Source: Rheinheimera baltica DSM 14885 | GTDB lineage: Bacteria; Pseudomonadota; Gammaproteobacteria; Enterobacterales; Alteromonadaceae | Direction: 5' to 3' | Length of the DNA: 45,581 nt | Assembly: GCF_000425345.1 (NCBI RefSeq) | Contig: NZ_AUDG01000033.1 | Location: 1-45,581, forward strand | Part shown: in pieces, positions 26,501 through 33,583 of the stretch | Layout of the letters: each line of letters opens with the position of its first letter | Numbering within the stretch: the stretch's first letter is position 1 | The notes under the pieces: generated by a model | Database searches by the model: none | The model's input: only the letters and a program-made list of their open reading frames with translations | Told to the model about the DNA's origin: nothing | Position numbers and translations under genes: made by a program

Positions 26501-29310
26501 CTATTGATCTGGTGATAATTAATGAGCGCGCTAATTCTTATATTCAAGATTTACAATCGGCGATAGAGGCGTTAGTACGCAGCAGCCAAAGTCGGCCAAC
26601 AGCGATGCCGCTGGAAAATGCACCGCAGCTTGCCAATGGCAATGTCTATACATTACGCGGCGACTTAATGAACGTGAGCAGCAGAGCCTTACTGGCGTCC
26701 ATCGCCCGGGTAGTATTGTATGCACGGCGTGGCACTTTACAGCGCCAACTGCAGCGCTTCGCTGCCGCACCAACCCTGCAGCCTGCCGCGCCGGTTAAAA
26801 CACTACCAACGCCCGCCAATCCGCAGGGCAACATATATAGCCGTGCGACCGCTGACTACCTGAGTACAGATTTAGAGTTTTTTAATGGTTTAGGCGGCTT
26901 TGCCAGTAATGGCCGCGAATACGTTATCTTGCTGCATAATTACCAACGCACGCCTATGCCTTGGCTAAATGTGATTGCCAATGCCCAGTTTGGTTTTCAG
27001 GTGTCGGCTAGTGGCAGTGGTTATTGCTGGGCCGAAAGTAGCCGCGAAAACCAGTTAACGCCCTGGTCAAATGATCCGGTTATCGACCCCAGTGGTGAAG
27101 CCCTTTATGTGCAAGATGAAATAAGTGGCGAGCTGTTTACGGCTACCTGCTCGCCGATTAACGACGGTGGCCACTATAGTGCCTGCCATGGCTTTGGCTA
27201 CAGCCGTTTTCAACATCAGGCCAGTGGGATCAGGCTTAGCTTGCTGCAATACGTCCCGCTGGACCATCCAATAAAGATTTCCCGTCTAACGTTACACAAC
27301 ACCGGCACAACACAGCGAAAACTGCAGGTTACTGCCTACGCGGAATGGGTGTTGGGCCGCGATCGCGCCGCCAGTACGCCGTACTTAATTAGTGAGTTTG
27401 ATCATGACAACAAGGTGTTGCTGGCACAAAACCCCTGGCAGACCGCGTTTGCCGGCAGAGTCGCCTTCGCCGCGCTGGGCAGTAGCACGCCACTGTCTGG
27501 CTGGACTGCCGATCGCGCCGAGTTTATTGGTCGTAACCAAAGCAATAGTCGGCCACAAGCACTGATTCAGCAACTCGCACTTAACGGTAGCAGTGGTGCC
27601 GCGCTGGACCCCTGCGCGGTATTGCAGCACAGCGTTAACCTGGCACCCGGCGAACAAATAGAACTGGTGTTTTTTCTTGGCCAAACGGCCGACAAAGCCA
27701 GCGCTCTGGCGCTGGTACAGCATTATAGACAAGCAGATTTAACCGCCGTATTGACACAAGTGCACCAACACTGGCAACAATTACTGCAGGCAGTACAGGT
27801 TAAAACGCCCGATCGCGCCATGGATATTATGCTTAACGGCTGGTTATTGTATCAAACCATTGCCTGTCGCATTTATGCCCGCGCCGCATTCTATCAAGCC
27901 AGTGGCGCCTATGGCTTTCGCGACCAACTGCAAGATACGATGGCCCTAAGCTTTTGCGCACCAGAACTTACCCGGGCGCACTTATTGCGCGCGGCACAAC
28001 GTCAATTCGCTGAGGGTGACGTACAGCACTGGTGGCTACCTCATAGCGGCCAAGGCGTACGCAGCCGTATTTCTGATGACAGAGTCTGGTTAGCTTTTGC
28101 CTGTGCCCGCTATATTGCTACCTCAGGTGATATCGACGTGTTAGATAACAAGATCCCGTTTTTGCAAGGCCCACCGCTGGGGCCACACCAGCATGATGCC
28201 TTTTTTCAACCCATGCCAACCGACGCCACCGCGCCACTGTTTGAGCATTGTGCCCGCGGCCTTGATCAAGCCATTGTCCTTAGCAGCAATCGCGGTTTAC
28301 CGCTTATCGGCAGTGGTGACTGGAACGACGGTATGGACCAGGTGGGCAACGAGGGTAAAGGCGAAAGCATTTGGCTGGGCTGGCTGCTGCATTGCACATT
28401 ACGCCAGTTTATGCCGCTAGCCACGGCGCGCAACGACCCGCGCGCGGTTGTATGGCAAGACCACAGCACCAAATTGCTCAATGCGCTGGAACAGTATGGT
28501 TGGGATGATAACTGGTATAAACGTGCTACTTTTGACGACGGGAGCTGGCTGGGCAGCCAGCATAGCGAAGAGTGTAAGATAGATTCGATTGCACAATCCT
28601 GGGCCGTGCTATCAGAGGCAGCAGAACCCGCACGCGCACAACAAGCTATGGCGGCTGTAGAACAACAGCTGGTAAAACAGCAGCAACAGTTATTATTGCT
28701 GTTTACCCCGCCATTTGACCAAACTTCACGCAACCCTGGCTACATTAAAGGTTACCCACCAGGATTAAGAGAAAACGGCGGCCAGTACAGCCATGCGGCT
28801 ATGTGGGTTGTCATGGCGTTTGCCAAACTGGGGCAAGCTGCTACCGCCCATCAACTGTTTAGCATGTTAAATCCGCTAAATCATGCGCTTACACCAGCAG
28901 ACGTTAACCGCTATCAAGTTGAACCCTATGTTGTCGCGGCGGATATCTATTCAGTGGCACCGCATATTGGCCGTGGTGGCTGGAGCTGGTACACCGGTGC
29001 TGCAGGCTGGATGTATCGTACCGGCATTGAAAGCCTGCTTGGCTTAACCCGTCATGGCAACCATATTCGCCTGGCACCTTGTTTACCCGCAGATTGGCCT
29101 GGTTTTAGCGCTACCGTTAATATTGGCAGCAGCCGTTATACAATACATATTAGCCAGCAGAGTACGCTTACTTCTACACAAGCGGTATTAACACTGGATG
29201 ACAATGTGGTTGAAGCCGGTTCAGCAATATTTGTTAGCACAACCTGCATTATATTGGCGCTGGATAACAACAGCCACACGCTAAGCTGGCGCATGCAAGT
29301 TAGCAATTAA
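20587..29310 (+). CDS. ndvB: NdvB/ChvB-type cyclic beta-1,2-glucan synthase
   Basis: The 2907-aa membrane protein matches the length and layout of rhizobial NdvB/ChvB. An N-terminal helical region is followed by hydrophobic segments near residues 425-495. The GT84 domain has D658-A-D660 (LDADTRLP) and K-R-Q805-HRW808-TRGDW. More membrane segments lie near 850-890 and 980-1030. A glycoamylase-like cyclisation domain follows (TARDFGWLG, SAYNARDLHLTYQYSNFG, MAHHQGMTLIAI). The C terminus is GH94 phosphorylase-like with SGDWNDGMD around D2578-D2581. Such enzymes build, cyclise and trim glucan for osmoadaptation in the periplasm. The 20587 start has AGG close by; a later ATG at 20680 lacks a ribosome site. 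The gene sits between two Crp-like regulators. Confidence 0.88.
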   Translation: MPLFIRTVSLTVWRSVCTVFGYPFFVLRTHNMLWFSAELWQQTTPIRAELFSVERLEQHAHSLAAAQPVDSNKGVLPQLRQYCRPALQQRLTANANILLAAYHVSAAELQKGHSIVPAAEWLLDNYHIVEQQIREIRDDLPPGYYRQLPKLANGPFRGYPRVLGIAWAFIAHTDSHFDPAVLKRFLTAYQQVQALSIGELWAIAITLRIVLIENLRRLTDQISLGLQQRAAADALADALIAGVQWQDEVKKYDIPLNDNFAAQLAKRLRDQDPSVTPALHWLSQQLSQREDSIDDVVFRAQQRLGASNVSVRNVITSMRRISAIDWADLFESVSLVDQQLVAGSRFAEMDFASRNLYRNAIEQLARSAKCTEQQVTATVLHNASIAAIHCEDPVQQARQADCGYYLLGNGKAALARQLNIKRNIKFWLRFAIAKGGVAAYLSVFSLLSILLLLFVGELLGTTGLQWFWLVLVAAIPLSELASALLQNITSRYSSAKLLPALELSEGIPSALRTLLVVPTLITSSADLRQQLQRLEEHYLAAGLGDISFALLTDFTDAPTQHLSTDHALLQQAITGMVTLNQRYGIGLAGPRFLLLHRTREYNPSEHTWMGHERKRGKLVALNLLLRGTGENLFCGSSAEYPQLSNLVPADVRYVITLDADTRLPRNAAIKLVGKMAHPLNQPQFCPLQQRVIAGYGVLQPRVTPALALTGQSSRYLRLSSSPAGIDPYASAVSDLYQDLFTEGSFTGKGIYDVDAFSAALHRRVPDNSMLSHDLFEGIFARAGLVSDVEVVEDFPTRYDVAVKRQHRWTRGDWQLLPWLCRAIFASTSSIKAHIPLLGRWKMLDNLRRSLLSPAGFVALLLVLLLPMPVSINATLVVLAILLLPTILTRRFTLLPRHSILQNGGAIQLRSLYGNLLTDLAQTLTQSMLNIVLLADQAWRMSHAVGITLWRLQFSRKHLLQWVTAAQNGAQQRLTLAGYYRQMTPGVLLAWLSGGMVVWWAPHNVVLLMPFLTLWSLAPALMYWLSLPTNQQKTLPLSVDEANNLRLVARRTWRFFERFVTAEDNWLPPDNFQQLPEPVIAHRTSPTNIGMYLLSIITARDFGWLGTTASVEKLEHTFATLQQLSLFKGHFFNWYDTQSLQPLAPAYISSVDSGNLAGHLLALANSLEDLQQDLSAPLALQGLSDTLALAQLSLQDGDHEVAYYSPLHRTLQQLAHLLSTPVNLAARHNTVLALASSALSLYSEHATDVHTEDASSNTNHNLQFYLQAFVQTLNQHHQDYQAYEGEQRRLRQRLAALATQSRDMAMQMNFAFLVNTERNLLSIGYAVPDNQLDSSCYDLLASEARLASLFAIAKGDIDSKHWFRLGRSATPLGAGAALLSWSGSMFEYLMPSLVMRAAVGSLLEQSNRLIVARQISYARQHHIPWGISESAYNARDLHLTYQYSNFGVPGLGLKRGLAQNLVIAPYATALASMVDAPAACDNFARLEKMGALADYGFFEAIDYTPTRLPDLEKPVLVQSFMAHHQGMTLIAILNTLQQGVMRSRFHREPMISACELLLQERVPRDVLNIHPKAEAVTIAAGISSESLTERRLDPTAPGSPHTHLLSNGNYSVMLSAAGSGYSHWRGIAITRWHADSSLDNCGSYILLRQRSNALAWAASLQPFPTNNAPAQHKHVATFSEDSAEFSVQQPNISAKLTVVVSSEYNGEVRCISLCNHSQQEQQLELTSYAELVLSSAASDNAHPAFSKLFVQTEFVSEYGAIIATRRPRTAQEQPIWLGHFVVLEGSSSAPLQYETDRAKFYGKGTSLQHADAMQHNQPLSNSSGTVLDPILSLRPSVTLAPGKQLKVAFWTLVARSRDELLQLISQHNEYSAFERAATLAWTLAQVQLRHLGITVAEAALFQRLTAPLLYHDSHFRAPPAAISRGAGPQSGIWQHGISGDLPIVLLHIDDAEDLDTVRQLLRAHEYWRLKRLPIDLVIINERANSYIQDLQSAIEALVRSSQSRPTAMPLENAPQLANGNVYTLRGDLMNVSSRALLASIARVVLYARRGTLQRQLQRFAAAPTLQPAAPVKTLPTPANPQGNIYSRATADYLSTDLEFFNGLGGFASNGREYVILLHNYQRTPMPWLNVIANAQFGFQVSASGSGYCWAESSRENQLTPWSNDPVIDPSGEALYVQDEISGELFTATCSPINDGGHYSACHGFGYSRFQHQASGIRLSLLQYVPLDHPIKISRLTLHNTGTTQRKLQVTAYAEWVLGRDRAASTPYLISEFDHDNKVLLAQNPWQTAFAGRVAFAALGSSTPLSGWTADRAEFIGRNQSNSRPQALIQQLALNGSSGAALDPCAVLQHSVNLAPGEQIELVFFLGQTADKASALALVQHYRQADLTAVLTQVHQHWQQLLQAVQVKTPDRAMDIMLNGWLLYQTIACRIYARAAFYQASGAYGFRDQLQDTMALSFCAPELTRAHLLRAAQRQFAEGDVQHWWLPHSGQGVRSRISDDRVWLAFACARYIATSGDIDVLDNKIPFLQGPPLGPHQHDAFFQPMPTDATAPLFEHCARGLDQAIVLSSNRGLPLIGSGDWNDGMDQVGNEGKGESIWLGWLLHCTLRQFMPLATARNDPRAVVWQDHSTKLLNALEQYGWDDNWYKRATFDDGSWLGSQHSEECKIDSIAQSWAVLSEAAEPARAQQAMAAVEQQLVKQQQQLLLLFTPPFDQTSRNPGYIKGYPPGLRENGGQYSHAAMWVVMAFAKLGQAATAHQLFSMLNPLNHALTPADVNRYQVEPYVVAADIYSVAPHIGRGGWSWYTGAAGWMYRTGIESLLGLTRHGNHIRLAPCLPADWPGFSATVNIGSSRYTIHISQQSTLTSTQAVLTLDDNVVEAGSAIFVSTTCIILALDNNSHTLSWRMQVSN

Positions 29311-29313
29311 TGC

Positions 29314-29355
29314 GTGCCGTAGCGCACAGAGCGCCAGTATGGCGGGGCGTATAAT
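29314..29355 (+). promoter_or_regulatory. Shared activator palindrome plus perfect -10 (Crp/Fnr gene 2)
   Basis: GTGCCGTAGCGCAC (29314-29327) is followed by AGAG. A consensus TATAAT (29350-29355) begins 23 bases after the site. It starts only four bases after the glucan synthase stop codon, giving the second regulator its own promoter. The start at 29424 lies 97 bases after the site. Confidence 0.75.
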
Positions 29356-29423
29356 CAGCTTTCAAGGCGGCACAGCACCTGTCTTGTGCCAATTTGGCAA
29401 CGCCCGTGCTAAAGGCCTCCGCC

Positions 29424-30182
29424 ATGTCGGCATTACCCTATGCGCCGATCACTAATCATTTGGTTAATTTGCTCTCAGAGCAAGAACGAATATTGCTATT
29501 GCAACATTGTGAAGTTGTCGAGTTGGAATTTGGTAGTGTGTTGTGCGAAAGCCAGCAGCACTACCGCTACTTATATTTCCCGCTTAGTGGCTTTATTTCA
29601 CTGGTCACTAAAGTGACCGGGCATAAGCCATTAGAGATGGGGTTAATTGGTAATGAAGGTATGCTGGGCGTTACGCTGGCACTGGGGATTACTACAGCGC
29701 CTATGCAGGCGATAGTGCAAGGCGCTGGCACTGCCTGGCGTATTAACCTTGCCACCTTGCAGCAATTGCTGTTGCAGTGTCCACAATTACAGCATTTATT
29801 ACAGCAGTACTTATTTGTACTGTTGTCGCAATTATCACAAAATGCTGCCTGTGCGCATTTTCATGAGCTGGATTCACGCCTGGCACGCTGGTTATTAATG
29901 AGCTATGACCGGGCACATAGCCACAGTTTTCACCTAACACACCAGTTTTTGGCCGATATGCTTGGCGTGCGACGCAGTGGTGTAACCGTTGCCGCCGGCA
30001 TTATGCAGCAGCAACAACTGATTAGTTACAGTAGAGGGATGATAAGTATTTTAAACCGTGATGCGCTGCAGCATGCGGCATGCGAATGTTATCAGGCAGG
30101 GCAAGATGACTACCGGCGACTACTCGGCGAACCCACCGCAGATAACATGCAACGGCGGTCAGCTAAGCAAGGAACGCCATAG
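29424..30182 (+). CDS. Crp/Fnr-family transcriptional regulator, copy 2
   Basis: The 252-aa paralogue of the 19687 regulator has a beta roll with VVELEFGSVLCESQQHYRYLYFPLSGFISLV and GLIGNEGMLGVTLALGITTAPMQAIV. Its winged helix reads LTHQFLADMLGVRRSGVTVAAGIMQQQQLISYSRGMISIL. The DNA-reading helix shares LGVRR.GVT.AAG with copy 1, so both may bind the same palindrome. The effector pocket diverges and lacks an obvious cAMP signature. ATG 29424 has AAAGG eight bases upstream; an in-frame TTG at 29394 would add ten residues. Its 3' end overlaps the convergent YqjK-like gene by 24 bases. Confidence 0.87.
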   Translation: MSALPYAPITNHLVNLLSEQERILLLQHCEVVELEFGSVLCESQQHYRYLYFPLSGFISLVTKVTGHKPLEMGLIGNEGMLGVTLALGITTAPMQAIVQGAGTAWRINLATLQQLLLQCPQLQHLLQQYLFVLLSQLSQNAACAHFHELDSRLARWLLMSYDRAHSHSFHLTHQFLADMLGVRRSGVTVAAGIMQQQQLISYSRGMISILNRDALQHAACECYQAGQDDYRRLLGEPTADNMQRRSAKQGTP

Positions 30183-30458
30183 CTCGCGAATGCTGTGCTG
30201 AAATACACTTTGCCACAACACTGAAGTATACGGGGTATGCCCAGTGCTATGCTGAGCAATATCTGCCTCGCTGCCATCATGTTTACGCAGCCATAAGCCG
30301 ATAAAGGCCCCGCTTACCGTTGCCAGTACCAGCACCGTTGGTGACGTTAGCCTGGCGCGCAGTGCCGCATTTACCAAAGCGGTTTGTGCCATCAACTGCT
30401 CACGCTGCTGGGGTAATTGCTGTTGTAACTGGTCGATACGAAGATTGAGATTGGACAT
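30159..30458 (-). CDS. YqjK-like small protein, third gene of the yqjDE-like operon
   Basis: The 99-aa protein has an N-terminal amphipathic, Gln-rich region (MSNLNLRIDQLQQQLPQQREQL). A single hydrophobic stretch with a glycine motif follows (SPTVLVLATVSGAFIGLWLRK), then a polar tail. Gene order after DUF883 and holin-like proteins matches yqjD-yqjE-yqjK of E. coli. AGGTGA precedes ATG 30458, which lies one base after the upstream stop. The function is unknown; it is probably inner-membrane and associated with its operon partners. Confidence 0.65.
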   Translation of the reverse strand: MSNLNLRIDQLQQQLPQQREQLMAQTALVNAALRARLTSPTVLVLATVSGAFIGLWLRKHDGSEADIAQHSTGHTPYTSVLWQSVFQHSIRELWRSLLS

Positions 30459-30459
30459 A

Positions 30460-30870
30460 CTATTCACCTGCTGTTGCAACAGCAGACTTCAGGCTTTGCA
30501 TTGTTGCCGGAAAGCGCAATAAGCGGCTGTAATAACGACAGCGGCGCAGCACTACCCATAGCCCTAGCAACAAGGCTACCATCACCACTCCCAGTGCCTG
30601 AGATGCTGAAAAACCACAATACAGTGCGAATAAATGAACTTGTACCAATACCGCAAACCACAGGCTCAGCGCCAGCAAGCCTGCCAGTAGGCCAAACACC
30701 AATAACGCCACCATACTAATGGCTACCCGTTCGCCCTCAAGGGTAAACAGTTGCAATTGATTGTATGCCAACACTCTGGCCTGCTTCCACCATTCAACGG
30801 CGGCAGCACTGATATCAGTTGATGCAGAAACACCCGCCGAAGCGGGTGCCTTTGTTGTATCAGCCGGCAT
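30460..30870 (-). CDS. YqjE-like phage-holin-superfamily membrane protein
   Basis: The 136-aa protein begins with a polar Ala/Ser-rich N terminus. A helix (WWKQARVLAYNQLQLFTLEGERVAISMV) leads into two adjacent hydrophobic helices (ALLVFGLLAGLLALSLWFAVL and ASQALGVVMVALLLGLWVVL). This is the phage_holin_3_6/YqjE layout. The start MPADTTKAPAS at 30870 overlaps the end of the DUF883 gene by 11 bases, so translation is coupled. YqjE-type proteins accompany ribosome-binding YqjD-like proteins at the inner membrane, but their role is unresolved. Confidence 0.75.
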   Translation of the reverse strand: MPADTTKAPASAGVSASTDISAAAVEWWKQARVLAYNQLQLFTLEGERVAISMVALLVFGLLAGLLALSLWFAVLVQVHLFALYCGFSASQALGVVMVALLLGLWVVLRRCRYYSRLLRFPATMQSLKSAVATAGE

Positions 30871-31228
30871 TACTGCTACCCGAGCGACGGCTAAGCCATA
30901 AACTGAACAAGGCGCCGCCTGCCAGTGCAATGCCCAACGACATCAACGGGTGACTACGTACCTGTGCACGCGTCCCCTCAGTGAGTTGATGCTGCAACTG
31001 GTGTAGTTGCGTACTTTTTGTCGCCAACGCATCGGCGGCATGAGTTGCACCATTTGCTATTTTATCCACCGTATTGTGTGCCCTGGTGGTCATCTGTTTG
31101 ATGGCCGGTGACGCCGCATCAGCAGCGCTGTCAATCGCCCGGTGCATACTGCCTGATGCGGAATCGACACCACGACTAAAGGTGTTGTGGGTGTTGTTGG
31201 TACTGTTTGTATCTAGTGGCTTATCCAT
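30860..31228 (-). CDS. DUF883-family (YqjD/ElaB-like) C-tail-anchored protein
   Basis: The 122-aa protein has a polar helical body rich in Ala, His and Thr (DSAADAASPAIKQMTTRAHNTVDKIANGATHAADALATKS). A C-terminal hydrophobic segment with a glycine motif ends it (HPLMSLGIALAGGALFSLWLSRRSG). This is the YqjD/ElaB/YgaM pattern; in E. coli those proteins anchor ribosomes or other partners to the inner membrane in stationary phase. The start at 31228 has GGAG six bases upstream. It is the first gene of a three-gene operon behind a copy of the shared palindrome. Confidence 0.82.
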   Translation of the reverse strand: MDKPLDTNSTNNTHNTFSRGVDSASGSMHRAIDSAADAASPAIKQMTTRAHNTVDKIANGATHAADALATKSTQLHQLQHQLTEGTRAQVRSHPLMSLGIALAGGALFSLWLSRRSGSSNAG

Positions 31229-31279
31229 AAAAACTCCGCTCTGGTGCAACAACGGCAACATTGTCGCTGTCAAGACACC

Positions 31280-31321
31280 AGTATGCGCTGATGTAAACGC
31301 CGGCTCAGTGCGCCAGCGCGC
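31280..31321 (-). promoter_or_regulatory. Shared activator palindrome plus -10 (yqjDEK-like operon)
   Basis: On the minus strand the site is GCGCGCTGGCGCAC (31321-31308) followed by TGAG. A -10-like CATACT (31285-31280) begins 23 bases after the site. The operon start codon at 31228 lies 80 bases after the site. Confidence 0.7.
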
Positions 31322-31339
31322 TTAGCGGACACATTTTGT

Positions 31340-32224
31340 TTACTCATCAAGGTTGGCAATAACCACTTCTACCCTGCGGTTTTGCTGACGGCCATCCGCT
31401 AAAAGATTACTGACCAGCGGGCTGGTTTCGCCTTTACCAGCAACGCTCAACCGGCTACTTGCAATGCCTTGTGCCATCAAAAAGGTTTTAACGCTATCAG
31501 CACGGCGCTGTGATAACAGTATATTCGCCGCCTCAGAGCCGACATTGTCGGTATGACCTTCTATTTGCGCGGTACGCAACGGATAAGCATTTAAAAACAA
31601 TGCTAATTTATCAAGATGAATGCTACTGCTGTTTTTCAAACTAGCCTGGCCGGTGTCAAACAACACATCCCCTAAGGTCACAACTAATCCGCGATCTGTA
31701 GGTCGTGCATTCAGTTCGGCTATTTTTTCCTTTAACGCGGTTGCCGTTTCGGCCTCACGCGCTTTAGTGGCTTCAGCTCTGGCATTACTGGCCTGCGTGC
31801 GGGAAAACTCGGCGTCACTGCGTGCATCATTAGCATCAGCTCGCGCATTGGCGGCCTCACGCGTCCGTGCATCTAGCCTTACCGCATCACGTTGCTGGCT
31901 TAATCCACTTCGCTCTAACTCCAACTGCCGGGTTTGCGCCTCTGTGCTGGCCATCGTCACTTTTCGCTCTGCCATAATGACTCTATGGTTGGCCAGCAGG
32001 GTATTTTTTTCTGGCTTTTCTGCTGCAATAACAGCAAGTTCCGCGTCTTTTATCGCCAATGGTGCCAACACCGCCAGTTGCCTATTGCTTTGCAACGTAG
32101 TCAGTTGTTGGCGAACATTTGCTGCCCCCTCGGGCCTGCTGGGTGCGGTTGCGCAGCCCGCCAGAAACAGGCTAACGACACTTAAGCTCAACACGGTTTT
32201 AGCATAATGTTTAATGGCGTTCAT
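31340..32224 (-). CDS. OmpA-family lipoprotein with DUF4398-like N terminus
   Basis: The 294-aa lipoprotein has signal and lipobox LSVVSLFLAGC. A long helical region rich in Ala, Arg and Glu follows (ANARADANDARSDAEFSRTQASNARAEATKAREAE), which is probably a coiled coil. The C-terminal OmpA-like peptidoglycan-binding domain (about 180-294) contains GDVLFDTGQASLK, IEGHTDNVGSEAANILLSQRRADSVKTFL and GKGETSPLVSN...NRRVEVVI. It would be tethered to the outer membrane and bind peptidoglycan. Its start overlaps the stop of the preceding DUF4398 gene as ATGA, so they form a two-gene operon. Confidence 0.9.
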   Translation of the reverse strand: MNAIKHYAKTVLSLSVVSLFLAGCATAPSRPEGAANVRQQLTTLQSNRQLAVLAPLAIKDAELAVIAAEKPEKNTLLANHRVIMAERKVTMASTEAQTRQLELERSGLSQQRDAVRLDARTREAANARADANDARSDAEFSRTQASNARAEATKAREAETATALKEKIAELNARPTDRGLVVTLGDVLFDTGQASLKNSSSIHLDKLALFLNAYPLRTAQIEGHTDNVGSEAANILLSQRRADSVKTFLMAQGIASSRLSVAGKGETSPLVSNLLADGRQQNRRVEVVIANLDE

Positions 32225-32643
32225 AGGGTGCCTCCGGATAGGTTTCGCTGAGCTTCTTGCTGCACCGCATCAATGCTTTGCTGCATATCTTTATTAACTG
32301 CCTGGGCTTTAAGCAAGTCTGCCTGAGCTATGGCCAACTCAGCGCTAAGCTGGGCTTGCAGTGCAAGCCGCTGTGCCTGCGGCAGGTTGTCTGCCAGTAC
32401 CGCATTGCGCGCCGCCGTCAACTCAGTACGCGCAGTATTTAACTCAGTACTGGTGTAACGAATAACCTGAGCGCGCTCAGCATTAGCAATAGCCTGCTCT
32501 GCCGACGCAATTTCTGCCAACGGCACCTTAGGTGAAGCAGAACAAGCCGCTAGCAATAAAGCCGCAAGCAAAAAACTGCTTTTGGCAGCGCTTCGGTATA
32601 ACGGAAAGGAAATAAATGCAGAATTAATAGTGGATGTTTTCAT
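32221..32643 (-). CDS. DUF4398-domain lipoprotein
   Basis: The 140-aa lipoprotein has hydrophobic signal SSFLLAALLLAACSAS with lipobox L-A-A-C. An antiparallel-helix DUF4398 region follows (AEIASAEQAIANAERAQVIRYTSTELNTARTELTAARNAVL...AQRLALQAQLSAELAIAQADLLKAQA). CAGGAG precedes the start. The neighbouring OmpA-like lipoprotein repeats part of this helical pattern, suggesting the two interact or share ancestry. It is the first gene of the operon controlled from 32692-32733. The function of the domain is not established. Confidence 0.82.
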   Translation of the reverse strand: MKTSTINSAFISFPLYRSAAKSSFLLAALLLAACSASPKVPLAEIASAEQAIANAERAQVIRYTSTELNTARTELTAARNAVLADNLPQAQRLALQAQLSAELAIAQADLLKAQAVNKDMQQSIDAVQQEAQRNLSGGTL

Positions 32644-32691
32644 CGGTGGCTCCTGATAAACCCCGGCTGCAGCAAAAGTGCACCCTGCGCT

Positions 32692-32733
32692 ACTGTAGAG
32701 CAGGCCAACATCCTTGTCGGTGCGCTAGCGCGC
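32692..32733 (-). promoter_or_regulatory. Shared activator palindrome plus -10 (DUF4398-OmpA operon)
   Basis: On the minus strand the site is GCGCGCTAGCGCAC (32733-32720) followed by CGAC. A -10-like TACAGT (32697-32692) begins 23 bases after the site. The start codon at 32643 lies 77 bases after the site. Confidence 0.7.
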
Positions 32734-32760
32734 ATTGCAATATCAGCTGAGTTTTGAACT

Positions 32761-33483
32761 TTAACAGGCGCAGCCACCACCTTGTTGTTTCGCTCGGTAC
32801 ATTGCCGCGTCTGCATAGCTGATCAGTGTTTTTGCCGTGTCTGCATGTTCAGGGAATAACGCCACACCAATACTGGCCAGCACCGTAACATTGCCGTGCG
32901 CCAGCACATAGGGCTGCGCCAGCGCCTTGACTAACTTGTCGGTAAAAAGCCTGACGTCCTGGCTATTTTTAATATCATTTAGCAGCAGTAAAAACTCGTC
33001 GCCACCATGGCGACTCACCGCATCGCTATCACGAATGGCATCGGTTAAACGGCTACTCACCTGCTGCAGCACGCTATCGCCTGCATCATGGCCATACTGA
33101 TCATTGATGGGTTTAAATTTATCTAAATCAATAAATAACAAAGCAAACTGGCTGTGCTGTCGCTTGGCTACGCTGATGGCATGTGTAATGCGATCCAACA
33201 TAATGCCGCGGTTAAGTGTTTGGGTTAACACATCGCATTGGCTGTCGTGAGCCAGCTGTTGCAATTTTGTCTGCGTACACGCATTCATCGCCCCAGCCTG
33301 AAGCAATGCCACAGCTAACAACGCTTTATCCTGTTGCAACTGCTGTTGTTGCTGATACCAAATATTATGTTGCAGTAATACTTCGCAGCGCATGCGAATC
33401 ATCTCTGCACTTAACGCTTCATAATTCAACTGCAATGTTACATGACGCAGCGCATGCAGGTTGGTATACTGAGGTTCATTCAT
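32761..33483 (-). CDS. Diguanylate cyclase (GGDEF) with a short helical N terminus
   Basis: The 240-aa protein has an N-terminal helical, Gln-rich segment (about 1-75) with no recognisable sensor fold or membrane helix. A complete GGDEF domain follows: DVLTQTLNRGIMLDRI, FALLFIDLDKFKPINDQYGHDAGDSVLQQV, the active-site SRHGGDEFLLLL, and ASIGVALFPEHA...ADAAMYRAKQQG. It would make cyclic di-GMP from GTP in the cytoplasm. No RxxD inhibitory site is obvious before GGDEF. AGAGGA precedes ATG 33483. The gene has its own palindrome and belongs to the same regulon as its neighbours, linking this cluster to c-di-GMP signalling. Confidence 0.9.
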   Translation of the reverse strand: MNEPQYTNLHALRHVTLQLNYEALSAEMIRMRCEVLLQHNIWYQQQQQLQQDKALLAVALLQAGAMNACTQTKLQQLAHDSQCDVLTQTLNRGIMLDRITHAISVAKRQHSQFALLFIDLDKFKPINDQYGHDAGDSVLQQVSSRLTDAIRDSDAVSRHGGDEFLLLLNDIKNSQDVRLFTDKLVKALAQPYVLAHGNVTVLASIGVALFPEHADTAKTLISYADAAMYRAKQQGGGCAC

Positions 33484-33541
33484 AATATCCTCTGGCATTT
33501 TACTGTTAAGCCACAAACATCAAGTTAAATTGTTGTAACCA

Positions 33542-33583
33542 AAAATAACGCGAACCATTAAGCATTAATGTGCGTTACCGCAC
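33542..33583 (-). promoter_or_regulatory. Shared activator palindrome plus -10 (GGDEF gene)
   Basis: On the minus strand the site is GTGCGGTAACGCAC (33583-33570). A -10-like TATTTT (33547-33542) begins 23 bases after the site. The start codon at 33483 lies 87 bases after the site. Confidence 0.65.

Noticed and set aside
20645..28733. Many ORFs of 60-160 aa in other frames inside the glucan synthase gene
   Set aside because: They are shadows of the 2907-aa frame, which carries consistent domain motifs from end to end.
31620..32207. Long 195-aa plus-strand ORF opposite the OmpA lipoprotein gene
   Set aside because: It is antisense to a well-supported gene with signal peptide and OmpA motifs; its Ala/Ser-rich translation mirrors the Ala-rich coiled coil on the other strand and has no ribosome site or domain.
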